Positions 33,607-41,402 of a stretch of DNA of 64,000 bases are shown here, one piece after another. Source of the stretch: JAEXOD01 sp963663265 (lineage in GTDB: Bacteria > Bacteroidota > Ignavibacteria > Ignavibacteriales > Melioribacteraceae); NCBI GenBank assembly GCA_963663265.2, contig CAXXXM010000001.1, positions 496,001 through 560,000 of the forward strand, read 5' to 3'. Both the position numbers and the translations under genes were made by a program. How positions within the stretch are numbered: position 1 is the first letter of the stretch; each line of letters begins with the position of its first letter. The notes beneath the pieces were generated by a model. It was not told the DNA's origin. It was given only the letters and a program-made list of their open reading frames with translations, and did no database searches.

Positions 33607-34833
33607 CTACTCAAACCTTATTGCTGAAATTGGGCGAATTTTTGAGGCGATATAACTTGGCAATATTGATGTTATTAGGCACAAAACAATAGTTATACCT
33701 GATACCATTAAATAATGAAATGGATTAATTGCAATTGGAACGCTTGAAATAAAATAAATTGAGCTTGGTAGCGAAATAACTTCAAAATACTTTTGAATAA
33801 AGCTTAAACTTAATGCAAATATGTTCCCGAAAATTAAACCGTAGATACCCAAATAAAATCCTTGAAATAAAAATATTTGAATAACTTGTTTGTTTGATGC
33901 TCCAAGTGATTTTAAAATTCCTATTGCCCCTGTTTTTTCAAGCACAATCATTAATAAAGTGCCAACAATGTTAAACACAGCAACAATAATAATTAACCCA
34001 AGAACAATTGGAACCGGTTCTTTTTGTAAATCCAACCAAGTAAAAATATTTTGGTGGACTTTATAAATGGAGCGAACATAATAAGGATAACCTAACTCAT
34101 CTTGCATTAATACTTCAAAGCTATCAATTTTGGCAACAGAATTTAACTTAATATTATAACCTGTAACCAAATTAGTGTAACCTAATAAATTGTTAGCATC
34201 TTTAATATCAACATAACAATTTATGTCATCATATTCAGCCATTCCTGATTCATAAATTCCTGTTACAGTAAATTGTTCAATTGCAGGAGGATTTGCTTCG
34301 GATGGGGGAGAATCTAATCTTAAAGTAAAAACAGTAACTTTATCACCAACTTTAACAAAAAGTTTTTGGGCAAGTTTTTTCCCAATTAATAATCCGGGCA
34401 GACCGGTAGAAGTAACAAAGGAGTAGTTTCCCGATTTTAGAAAACTTTTAATTTCAGAATTATCGTTTGTTGGGTTAATGCCGTAAATTACTATACCTTC
34501 AGATAAAGCTTTTGACTTAATAATTGCTTCTTTTGAAAGATAAGGAGACATCGAATTAAAATCGGCACCTAATTTGGTTTTAGTTAAACGAATTAAATCT
34601 TCATTATAAGAAATATTTCTACGTCCAAAAGTAGTAATTTGTAGATGAGAGTTTAATTTAACAATTTTATCTCTAACGGTTTCGTCAAATCCTTGTAATA
34701 TCGATAAAGCAATAATAACAACCGCCACCCCGAGCCCAATGCCGAGAATAGAAATAACAGAAACGAGAGATAAGAATTTCGATTCTCGTTTCGATCTTAC
34801 GTATTTATTGGTAATAAAAAGTGAAAATTTCAT
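33607..34833 (-). CDS. Lipoprotein-releasing system permease, LolC/LolE family (first)
   Basis: A 408-residue sister of the next gene with the same plan: FITNKYVRSKRESKFLSLVS at the N-terminus, a periplasmic domain, and MIVLEKTGAIGILKSLGASN before the last helices. Two different permeases with one ATPase is the proteobacterial LolCDE arrangement rather than a LolF homodimer. It opens the lol operon, its start lying about 100 bases from the divergent tRNA cluster. No strong ribosome site is seen before its ATG. Confidence 0.9.
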   Translation of the reverse strand: MKFSLFITNKYVRSKRESKFLSLVSVISILGIGLGVAVVIIALSILQGFDETVRDKIVKLNSHLQITTFGRRNISYNEDLIRLTKTKLGADFNSMSPYLSKEAIIKSKALSEGIVIYGINPTNDNSEIKSFLKSGNYSFVTSTGLPGLLIGKKLAQKLFVKVGDKVTVFTLRLDSPPSEANPPAIEQFTVTGIYESGMAEYDDINCYVDIKDANNLLGYTNLVTGYNIKLNSVAKIDSFEVLMQDELGYPYYVRSIYKVHQNIFTWLDLQKEPVPIVLGLIIIVAVFNIVGTLLMIVLEKTGAIGILKSLGASNKQVIQIFLFQGFYLGIYGLIFGNIFALSLSFIQKYFEVISLPSSIYFISSVPIAINPFHYLMVSGITIVLCLITSILPSYIASKIRPISAIRFE

Positions 34834-34882
34834 ATAGATAATATAAAGAAATAAAAATTATAAAAAAAAGTTAAAATAATGG

Positions 34883-34911
34883 TTGACATTTCAAAAAAAA
34901 AAGATTAATTT
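34883..34911 (+). promoter_or_regulatory. Sigma-70-like promoter of the tRNA cluster
   Basis: A perfect TTGACA (34883-34888), a 17-base spacer and TAATTT (34906-34911) lie 22 bases before tRNA-Pro. This resembles a housekeeping promoter of stable RNA genes and would drive the five-tRNA array. Confidence 0.7.
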
Positions 34912-34933
34912 AGAAGTCCTTGATATTTGAATT

Positions 34934-35011
34934 CGGGGCATAGCGTAGCCCGGCTAGCGCGCCTGCTTTGGGAGCAGGAGGTCGCAGGTTCGAATCCTGC
35001 TGCCCCGACCA
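34934..35011 (+). tRNA. tRNA-Pro(TGG)
   Basis: Acceptor arms CGGGGCA and TGCCCCG pair fully, the anticodon loop is TTTGGGA giving TGG, and the T arm has GGTTCGAATCC. CCA is encoded at 35009-35011, unlike the other five tRNA genes here. Confidence 0.95.
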
Positions 35012-35044
35012 AAATTCCCTTTGTTCTTAAAAATTTTGATATGA

Positions 35045-35118
35045 GCGCCAATAGCTCAATTGGATAGAGCAACAGCCTTCTAAGCTGTAGGTTAGTGGTT
35101 CGAGTCCACTTTGGCGTA
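35045..35118 (+). tRNA. tRNA-Arg(TCT)
   Basis: Acceptor GCGCCAA pairs with TTGGCGT, the anticodon loop is CTTCTAA giving TCT, and the T loop is TTCGAGT. The 3' CCA is not encoded. Confidence 0.94.
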
Positions 35119-35128
35119 CTTTATGTAT

Positions 35129-35203
35129 GGTGAATATAGCTCAGTTGGTTAGAGTATCTGGTTGTGGCCCAGAAGGTCATGGGTTCGAGTCCCATTATTC
35201 ACC
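35129..35203 (+). tRNA. tRNA-His(GTG)
   Basis: An eight-base acceptor start GGTGAATA includes the extra G-1 that pairs with C73 at 35203, typical of tRNA-His. The anticodon loop TTGTGGC gives GTG. CCA is not encoded. Confidence 0.95.
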
Positions 35204-35225
35204 CTTCATATTTTTAAAACCAATT

Positions 35226-35297
35226 GGCCCCATCGTCTAATGGTTAGGACCTCGCCCTTTCACGGCGGTAACAGGGGTTCGAATCCCCTTGGGGTCA
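35226..35297 (+). tRNA. tRNA-Glu(TTC), copy 1
   Basis: Acceptor GGCCCCA pairs with TGGGGTC, with one G-T pair; the anticodon loop CTTTCAC gives TTC. CCA is not encoded. The gene is identical to the copy that begins 40 bases after its end. Confidence 0.95.
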
Positions 35298-35337
35298 CTT
35301 GTTTTTATTTTCATATCATTATTTGTTTTATGTTACT

Positions 35338-35409
35338 GGCCCCATCGTCTAATGGTTAGGACCTCGCCCTTTCACGGCGGTAACAGGGGTTCGAATCCCC
35401 TTGGGGTCA
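35338..35409 (+). tRNA. tRNA-Glu(TTC), copy 2
   Basis: Base-for-base the same as the gene at 35226-35297, while the spacers on either side differ, which points to tandem duplication with the gene held constant. CCA is not encoded. Confidence 0.95.
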
Positions 35410-35454
35410 CAACTTTTTGCCACAAAATAATCTCATTTTAATAAATTTAATACT

Positions 35455-36261
35455 ATGGGTTGTAAACTACATAATGAGATTTTCTCTTCAAATGATGAAT
35501 ACCGAACTCGGGTTGAAATTCCTAAAAATATCCCACTTTTCCCTTCATTAAAATTTTTTATAAAATTAGCTCGTATTGTTATTCATGGTTCTAATTTAGG
35601 CAAATTAGGATTATATAATAATGAAAGATGGGCTGAATCTGCTTTTGATATTATGCATGCATTAGAAGGTGTAGGTGTTAAAATGCACTTTTCCGGGATG
35701 CAATATATACGTGAGTACTTGGAGCCTACAATATTTATTAGTAATCATATGGGTACTCTTGAAACAATGGTACCGGTTGCTATAATTGAGCCCGTAAAGC
35801 CTGTACTTTATGTTGTAAAACAAGAATTGGTTGAATATCCTGTTTTTAAACATCTTATTTCAGCTCGCGAACCAATTGTTGTTGGTAGAAAGAATCCACG
35901 TGAAGATTTAGTTCATGTTTTAACTGAAGGGGCGGATCGATTGCAGTCTGGAAAGTCAATTATTCTTTTCCCTCAAAAAACCAGAAGTGCTCAATTTGAT
36001 ACTGATGGATTTAACACCTTAGGAGTGAAATTAGCCAAAAAAAATAATGTAACAGTTACTCCAATGGCGGTATTAACTGATGCATGGGGGAATGGAAAAA
36101 TAGTAAAAGAATTTGGTAAAATTGATCCTACTAAGGAAGTTAAAATTGCCTTCGGTAAGCCTTTTAAAGTTGAAGGTAATGGAGCTGAAGAAAATGAACA
36201 TATTATCAACTTTATTAAATCAAAACTTACCGAATGGGGCAGAAAAGATTTAATTCTCTAA
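35455..36261 (+). CDS. PlsC-like 1-acylglycerol-3-phosphate acyltransferase
   Basis: A 268-residue lysophospholipid acyltransferase-family protein, expected to transfer an acyl chain during phospholipid synthesis at the inner membrane. The catalytic motif reads NHMGTLE (about residues 98-104), so the usual H-x4-D is H-x4-E. Block III-like SIILFPQKTRS, with FPQ-KTR where others have FPEGTRS, and VTPMAV (block IV) follow. There is no clear transmembrane helix. Both substitutions leave the His-acidic pair intact, so activity is plausible, but the acceptor may differ from standard PlsC. It stands alone between the tRNA cluster and a convergent gene. Confidence 0.8.
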   Translation: MGCKLHNEIFSSNDEYRTRVEIPKNIPLFPSLKFFIKLARIVIHGSNLGKLGLYNNERWAESAFDIMHALEGVGVKMHFSGMQYIREYLEPTIFISNHMGTLETMVPVAIIEPVKPVLYVVKQELVEYPVFKHLISAREPIVVGRKNPREDLVHVLTEGADRLQSGKSIILFPQKTRSAQFDTDGFNTLGVKLAKKNNVTVTPMAVLTDAWGNGKIVKEFGKIDPTKEVKIAFGKPFKVEGNGAEENEHIINFIKSKLTEWGRKDLIL

Positions 36262-36268
36262 TTAATAG

Positions 36269-36652
36269 CTATTTTTTCAAAGTTTCGTTATAGATATTTT
36301 TACAAACTTCTCTTACTCTTTTACTATCATCAAATTTTGCCGATTGTTGTATAGCGTAAATTCCACGTGCATCCCCAATTTTATACAATGATTGTGCCGA
36401 TGAAATTCTAATTGACTCGCTTTTGTCTGATTTTAATGATTCCATTAATGATAAGACAGATTTTTCTGATTTAATTTCACCTAATACTTGAATTGAATTT
36501 ACTTTAAGTCCTTCAATATTGGAATTAAGATTATTTAGTAGCTGGGTTTCGACTAAAATTTTGTTTGAATTTGTTTTGAATGATTTTGCATTAATAACCG
36601 AAGCAGCTGTAATAAGAATAAACATTGCGATGTATGTGATGTAGGTTTTCAT
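36269..36652 (-). CDS. Exported HEAT-repeat protein
   Basis: A 127-residue protein with a signal peptide (MKTYITYIAMFILITAASVINA) and two to three HEAT-like helix pairs from about residue 50: VNSIQVLGEIKSEKSVLSL, IRISSAQSLYKIGDARGI and a shorter third. Such repeats bind proteins; nothing points to a specific partner. It ends seven bases from the convergent acyltransferase stop and has no operon partner. Function unknown. Confidence 0.78.
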   Translation of the reverse strand: MKTYITYIAMFILITAASVINAKSFKTNSNKILVETQLLNNLNSNIEGLKVNSIQVLGEIKSEKSVLSLMESLKSDKSESIRISSAQSLYKIGDARGIYAIQQSAKFDDSKRVREVCKNIYNETLKK

Positions 36653-36820
36653 TTTTTTATCCTTTTTTGTTTTTGTCGTTTAATATTAAGACGGTGGCAA
36701 TTAAGAAAAGGTTGCGTGAGGAACTATTTATTATTGTTAAATTAATGTTAATAATTGTTAAAGAAGTCTAAAAACTGTAAAAATTGTTAAATTGTAGTAT
36801 TATAAATATTTGGATTATGT

Positions 36821-37615
36821 ATGAAAATTGTTGCAATTAATGGTAGTCATAGGGGTAAAAAAGGTTATACTCAATTTTTATTGAACTTAATAGCGGAGGG
36901 GGCAATTGCCAAAGGAGCTTCGTTTGAAACGATTATTTTGGCAGATTATAAGATTAATCCTTGTAAAGCCTGTAGAGCTTGTCATACAGAAAAACATTAC
37001 TTAAAATGTGTTTATGATGACGATGTTGAAGAAATATTTAATGTAATGAAAGAAGCTGATATTTTAATTTATGCTACACCAATTTATATTTTCAATATGA
37101 CCGGTTTGATGAAAACGTTTTTAGATAGAATTACTTCGACAGCTGATTCTTCTATTCATACAATTTCTGAAAAAGGATTGTTTTTTCATCACATCAATAA
37201 AGAACTTGTATCCAAACCGTTTTTATTAGTTACTTGCCAAGATAATATTGAAGATGCAACATTTAAGAGTGTTTTATTCTACTTTAATACTTTCTCAAAG
37301 TTTTTAGATGCTCCAATTATTGGTTCAATAAATAGAAAACTTGGAAAGCTAAGTGGGCACGGAAAAGATAAAGAAAAAGAAAAGCAATTTCCGACAATTG
37401 TTAAAATACATAAAATGATTATTCAAGCTGGATCAGAATTAGCAGAATATGGTTCAATTAGTAAATCAACATTAAAAGAGACTAATCGTAATATTATTAC
37501 CATGCCGTTTGTTGTAGAAAAGCTCCTTAAATTTGATTTCATTAGAAACAATAAAAAGATCATGGGGGCAATATTTAAGCAAGCTCAGGCTAATATGAAT
37601 CAACTATCTTTTTAA
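36821..37615 (+). CDS. NAD(P)H-dependent FMN oxidoreductase / iron-sulfur flavoprotein-like
   Basis: A 264-residue flavodoxin-fold protein beginning MKIVAINGSHRGKKG, the FMN-phosphate loop. PCKACRACHTEKHYLKC (residues 47-63) has the closely spaced cysteines of iron-sulfur flavoproteins, which hold a 4Fe-4S cluster, though in many flavodoxin-like reductases only the first CxxC-type group is kept. ATPIYIFNMTGLMKTFLDR is the second FMN contact. The last ~80 residues are family-specific. It precedes tRNA-Glu(CTC) by 58 bases. Likely an electron-transfer or quinone/arene reductase; the substrate is unknown. Confidence 0.85.
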   Translation: MKIVAINGSHRGKKGYTQFLLNLIAEGAIAKGASFETIILADYKINPCKACRACHTEKHYLKCVYDDDVEEIFNVMKEADILIYATPIYIFNMTGLMKTFLDRITSTADSSIHTISEKGLFFHHINKELVSKPFLLVTCQDNIEDATFKSVLFYFNTFSKFLDAPIIGSINRKLGKLSGHGKDKEKEKQFPTIVKIHKMIIQAGSELAEYGSISKSTLKETNRNIITMPFVVEKLLKFDFIRNNKKIMGAIFKQAQANMNQLSF

Positions 37616-37673
37616 ATTTTGTTTGTTATTAAATGAAATTTTTATTAAATAGTTATCCTATTTTTTATTTAAT

Positions 37674-37747
37674 GGCGCGTTCGTCTAGTGGTTTAGGACA
37701 TCGCCCTCTCAAGGCGGAGATCACGGGTTCGAAACCCGTACGCGCTA
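37674..37747 (+). tRNA. tRNA-Glu(CTC)
   Basis: Acceptor GGCGCGT pairs with ACGCGCT (one G-T pair); the anticodon loop CTCTCAA gives CTC. CCA is not encoded. Its 3' end is the left edge of the ~65-base direct repeat that brackets 37748-42877, so this gene is the probable integration target of that island. Confidence 0.95.
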
Positions 37748-37803
37748 CTCCAAAAACTTACAAACATGCTTTGTAAGTTTTTCTGTTTTAAAAAGGCAAA
37801 AAT
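37739..37803 (+). repeat. Left copy (attL-like) of direct repeat at tRNA-Glu
   Basis: Starts in the last nine bases of tRNA-Glu(CTC) and covers its terminator hairpin (AACTTACAAA / TTTGTAAGTT with a T run). The right copy at 42852-42915 matches with only a few differences, including an unbroken 21-base identity at 37744-37764. Confidence 0.85.
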
Positions 37804-38016
37804 AATTTTGAAAAAGTCTTGGGAAATATAAATTCTTTTTATATTTTAAACCATTCTGGTAACAACTTTATCTGGTAAGTTATAGCTATGTTGTTATAAT
37901 TGTTGTGGTAATACTATTATTTTTATTCGTAAAACCAAAAAATGGTGCCTATAATTAGGCGTTTTACATTTATCAACACTTCTGTAAAGTCTATTGGTGT
38001 GTTGTGGAGAAAGAAT

Positions 38017-38211
38017 ATGGTCAAAAAAAGATTACTACTTTTAGTGTTTTTAGCAGCAATGATATGTGCATGCCAAACAGAGTCAAACAATTATTCATCT
38101 GAAAGAAGGTCAGTATCTGTTCAATGCAAAGCCATAACAAAAAAGCACAGACAATGCAAAAGAATGACTTATTCACCTAATGGTTACTGTTCTTCGCATG
38201 GCGGGAATTAA
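38017..38211 (+). CDS. Small Cys-rich lipoprotein
   Basis: A 64-residue protein. I choose the ATG at 38017 because GGAG (38006-38009) is seven bases upstream and the product then starts with a lipoprotein signal peptide, MVKKRLLLLVFLAAMICAC, whose lipobox is ICAC. A longer open frame from 37942 adds 25 residues that would bury the signal. The mature part carries QCKAITKKHRQCKRMTY and NGYCSSHGG, a C-x(10)-C ... C-x2-H pattern resembling small zinc-binding modules (DUF5763-like) seen on phages and in mobile DNA. It is unusual to find this on a lipoprotein. It ends 11 bases before the BRCT gene and is probably co-transcribed with it. Confidence 0.75.
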   Translation: MVKKRLLLLVFLAAMICACQTESNNYSSERRSVSVQCKAITKKHRQCKRMTYSPNGYCSSHGGN

Positions 38212-38222
38212 AAGGAGTTAAT

Positions 38223-38843
38223 ATGAAAGGAATAGATGATAACAAAAACAAACTTTTTAATATTAACAATAAGATACGCGAAAAAATTGATAATATTAAT
38301 GGTATAGCTGCATTAATTGTTTATGATGGTATTATATCAGATTTGGAATTTCAATTCCTCAATGAATGGTTATTGGCAAATGATGAATATTTGATACAAG
38401 ATCCATTAGATAAGTTAAAAGAACTATTTCAAAGTATTACAGCAGATGGGCAAGTATCGAAAGAAGAAAGAAATCAATTATTAGAGCTTTTAATATCAAT
38501 AGCTGATGAACCTCAAGGTGATGTAGTAAGAAGTGATATTTTTACATTATCTCCATTAATCGAATTCCCAATGAAAAGATTTGTTATAACAGGGCAATTT
38601 ATAGACCAACGACGAGATTTAGCGGTAAATAAGATTTACCAATATGGTGGATATTACCAAGAAAAAGTTACAAATGAAACAGATTATATTATTGTAGGAG
38701 CGTTGGGTAGTGAAGCATGGAGACATGGTAAATATGGGACAAAAATTTGTAAAGGTGTAGAATTGCAAAGAAAAGATATCCCAGTTCAAATAATAACAGA
38801 AAAAGATTTTAAGAAAGCAATAATATCAATTGAGGAGAAATAA
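38223..38843 (+). CDS. TerB-like helical domain plus BRCT domain protein
   Basis: A 206-residue protein with AGGAG before its ATG. Residues about 20-100 are acidic helices with two DG turns (VYDGIISDLEF, ITADGQVSKEE), reminiscent of TerB-like domains. Residues about 115-195 look like a BRCT domain: KRFVITGQF, DLAVNKIYQYGGYY, VTNETDYIIVGALGSEAW, followed by KYGTKICKGVEL and IPVQIITEKDF, the order found in BRCT modules of NAD-dependent DNA ligases and of exonuclease-like proteins. BRCT domains bind DNA ends or phosphopeptides. The combination suggests a DNA-directed role inside the island. It overlaps the next gene by one base. Confidence 0.78.
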   Translation: MKGIDDNKNKLFNINNKIREKIDNINGIAALIVYDGIISDLEFQFLNEWLLANDEYLIQDPLDKLKELFQSITADGQVSKEERNQLLELLISIADEPQGDVVRSDIFTLSPLIEFPMKRFVITGQFIDQRRDLAVNKIYQYGGYYQEKVTNETDYIIVGALGSEAWRHGKYGTKICKGVELQRKDIPVQIITEKDFKKAIISIEEK

Positions 38844-39457
38844 TGGAAAATTATTTGGGAATAATAATTTATACAGTAGTCTCAGCTATTGCAGGGTTAA
38901 TAATTGGAGAAAAAAGAGGAAGAGCAGTTCTTGGATTCTTTTTCGGTTTCTTTCTGGGAATAATAGGTGTCTTGGTAATAGCTGCAATAAATCCGATACA
39001 AACCTTAGAAAACCCAGAAAAAGATGATGCTAAAAAAGATGTATTTAATTTTTCGTGCGATTTATCCAAAATATTGTTTGCCAAAAATGAAGATACAACT
39101 ATGTTACTGAATGATGGAAAGGCAAAAATATTAATAAGAATAAATGATTTTGAATTAATAGTAAGTCAAAATACGGTTGAGTATTATCTAAATTGTGATA
39201 TAACTAACATAACTAAAAAGGACATAATAATTAACGAAATAAAAGTTTTGGAAGGGATAAACCAATTAACTATAAGTGAATTTACTGACATTTCTAATCA
39301 AAAAAATGAAGGATTCAATAAAGAGAATGTTGAACTGATAAATAAATTAAAAACGATTACTGGTCAATATATTCCAATTGATTCGACAATTAATGGAAAA
39401 ATAAAAATCACTTCCAATATAATCCCACAAATTGGAATAATAGCTCAAATAGTGTGA
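38843..39457 (+). CDS. Small membrane protein with extracytoplasmic or cytosolic beta domain
   Basis: A 204-residue protein of unknown family. Two hydrophobic, glycine-rich helices span about residues 4-22 and 28-48 (VSAIAGLIIGEKRG, then FFFGFFLGIIGVLVIAA), typical of a helical hairpin anchor. The remaining ~140 residues are polar and beta-rich, with a T-N-I-T-K-K segment. The start codon overlaps the stop of the BRCT gene by one base, and GGAG precedes it, so the two are coupled. It may tether island proteins to the membrane; this is inference from coupling only. Confidence 0.7.
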   Translation: MENYLGIIIYTVVSAIAGLIIGEKRGRAVLGFFFGFFLGIIGVLVIAAINPIQTLENPEKDDAKKDVFNFSCDLSKILFAKNEDTTMLLNDGKAKILIRINDFELIVSQNTVEYYLNCDITNITKKDIIINEIKVLEGINQLTISEFTDISNQKNEGFNKENVELINKLKTITGQYIPIDSTINGKIKITSNIIPQIGIIAQIV

Positions 39458-39532
39458 TTAATAATATGTTTATATTATTAACTAATATTATGGCATGGAA
39501 AGAAGAGAGGAAGATAAATTAGTGAATTGTAT

Positions 39533-40774
39533 ATGGGAATATTAACAGTAATAAAGAATATATTTAAAAAATCAGATACAACAAGAAATACTGATGATGT
39601 AAATGAATTAGTTGGCGACTTACAGTTTAATGTATCTGTAGAACTTATTGAATCTTCAACTACTCAAAAAGTACCTGAAGATTATAAGCCACCAAGTAAA
39701 ATAAACTGGCCAGATGACGATAATGATCCTGTTGAAAAATTATTAAAAGAAATATGCGGTAAGGATAATAAAAAATTCCCTTTAATAAATTCCGATTATC
39801 CGGAAAACTGGCTAATACCAAATTTTGAATTAGTCGATTTTATAAAGGAAAGACTTCTTAATAAAGATTACATATCTATAACAAGGGCGATGGATGGAAT
39901 TTCATATTATGATAACGGAATAATCGAAACAATTCTTTTGAAAAAAAATATACCACCGAATATACAAGCAAGAGATTACTACTGGACTTATAATGCATTA
40001 AACGATGTTAAAAATAAAAAATATTACGATTATATTTCATTTGAAAATGACCTTGGTTTTATAGAAATGAAAGCATTGTGGATGGCAATATACAAATCAA
40101 TAATGTATTCTGACGAATCATTAATTGATGAGAGTAATCAGTATTTGGATTTTATGTCGACTGCATTGGCATGTTATAGAATAAACATTAACGGAGAAAA
40201 ACTTTTTGATAAAGTGCTAAAAAGGCCAGCTAAGTATATAAAAGAAAAAAATAATATTCCTTTACCTAATAACAATTTCATATTGAATACAGATTTACCT
40301 TCACCTATTTTTATTGAGAGATACAATAAATTATCCATTGGTGCAAGAATTCATTTGTATTTATCTCAAATATGGGATAATAACGAAGATCTTAAAAGCT
40401 GTTGGAAGTATAAAGCATTAAGATTAGGTGTTCTACCCGAAAAGACGACTAATGAACTATTAAGATCAGATTTCCTGGATTTTGAATATAAAATAGTGGA
40501 TATTCAATTAGAAAATTATTTTGATAAAAAAGAACTTTTGGAAGTAGCAACCAACAATAAAATTGAAATTAAAAACGGCTGGTCAAGAATAAAATTGATT
40601 GAAGCAATAAATAAATATGATCCAAACATCATAGAGAAATTACTTAATGGTAGTCCAAGAACGAAAGAGCAAATATTCTATAAAATAAAACCTGAATTTC
40701 AGGAAGATTTTGAAAAACTTATGAAAATAATAAAAGATAATAGAGTTGTTTATGATTTACTTAGCTGTATATAA
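39533..40774 (+). CDS. Unknown protein with SAP-like C-terminal motif
   Basis: About 413 residues. The start is uncertain: ATG 39533 or a TTG two codons upstream, neither with a well spaced ribosome site, the nearest purine-rich run being at 39501-39512. Residues about 1-60 are basic then acidic and low in complexity; the middle is helical with many aromatic residues. Near the C-terminus KKELLEVATNNKIEI and GWSRIKLIEAINKYD form a helix-turn-helix resembling a SAP DNA-binding motif, also seen in phage and mobile-element proteins. It is the fourth island gene, 75 bases after the membrane protein. Function unknown. Confidence 0.7.
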   Translation: MGILTVIKNIFKKSDTTRNTDDVNELVGDLQFNVSVELIESSTTQKVPEDYKPPSKINWPDDDNDPVEKLLKEICGKDNKKFPLINSDYPENWLIPNFELVDFIKERLLNKDYISITRAMDGISYYDNGIIETILLKKNIPPNIQARDYYWTYNALNDVKNKKYYDYISFENDLGFIEMKALWMAIYKSIMYSDESLIDESNQYLDFMSTALACYRININGEKLFDKVLKRPAKYIKEKNNIPLPNNNFILNTDLPSPIFIERYNKLSIGARIHLYLSQIWDNNEDLKSCWKYKALRLGVLPEKTTNELLRSDFLDFEYKIVDIQLENYFDKKELLEVATNNKIEIKNGWSRIKLIEAINKYDPNIIEKLLNGSPRTKEQIFYKIKPEFQEDFEKLMKIIKDNRVVYDLLSCI

Positions 40775-40906
40775 TAATTTAAAATATAAATCACTTAAAC
40801 ACTTTGGATTAAAGATGAAATTTTATTAATAATAAATAAGTTCATAACAAAAATTTTAGCAAATAAAGACCGAATATACATTTAAACCACAAACTATGAG
40901 AGATAG

Positions 40907-41395
40907 ATGGAGTTTACAAAGTTAATCGAAAAGATAAAAGCATATAGTATCTCTATTCCAGCAGAACTTTATGAGGATACTGAAAATACTTATACAAGGA
41001 AAATAAATAAAAAAATATTAGGCACTTCAGATTTTAAATTTCCCGATAAAAATAATATTGAGTTCAAAGAGGGAGGGGAATTAAAATATTTAAAAGCTAT
41101 AGCGAATTCGATACATATGCTTAATAATAATATTGATAAAATTGAAAAATTTTATTTAAGTATAACTAAATATGGGTCTTCCTCAAAAATTGGATTCAAC
41201 GATGGCTCAACGAATAAACGCAAGGTGTATTATATAATTTTTAAGTTTAAGAAAGATGCTGGCAAAATAATGACTTGCAAAGGAGAAAAAAATAATCATT
41301 GTTATTTTTTTCAATCTGATGAATTTGAAATTAGTTATATTGTAGTACAATCTACCAATTTGATTGAAAATGAAAATCTAAAAGCAGTAAGTTGA
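40907..41395 (+). CDS. Unknown island protein
   Basis: A 162-residue protein that I do not recognise. It is lysine-rich with alternating beta and helical segments and has no signal peptide or membrane helix. KVYYIIFKFKKDAGKI and CYFFQSDEFEISYIVVQS suggest a small alpha/beta domain. It starts 132 bases after the SAP-like gene and ends seven bases before the next, so it pairs with the 431-residue gene. Base composition and codon use match the rest of the island. Confidence 0.65.
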   Translation: MEFTKLIEKIKAYSISIPAELYEDTENTYTRKINKKILGTSDFKFPDKNNIEFKEGGELKYLKAIANSIHMLNNNIDKIEKFYLSITKYGSSSKIGFNDGSTNKRKVYYIIFKFKKDAGKIMTCKGEKNNHCYFFQSDEFEISYIVVQSTNLIENENLKAVS

Positions 41396-41402
41396 GTTAG
41401 AC

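Noticed and set aside
35162..35359. 65-codon frame across the tRNA cluster
   Set aside because: It reads through tRNA-His and both tRNA-Glu genes, which are certain.
37942..38016. Longer start for the island lipoprotein gene
   Set aside because: The extra 25 residues would precede and block a clear lipoprotein signal, and the inner ATG has GGAG at the right distance.
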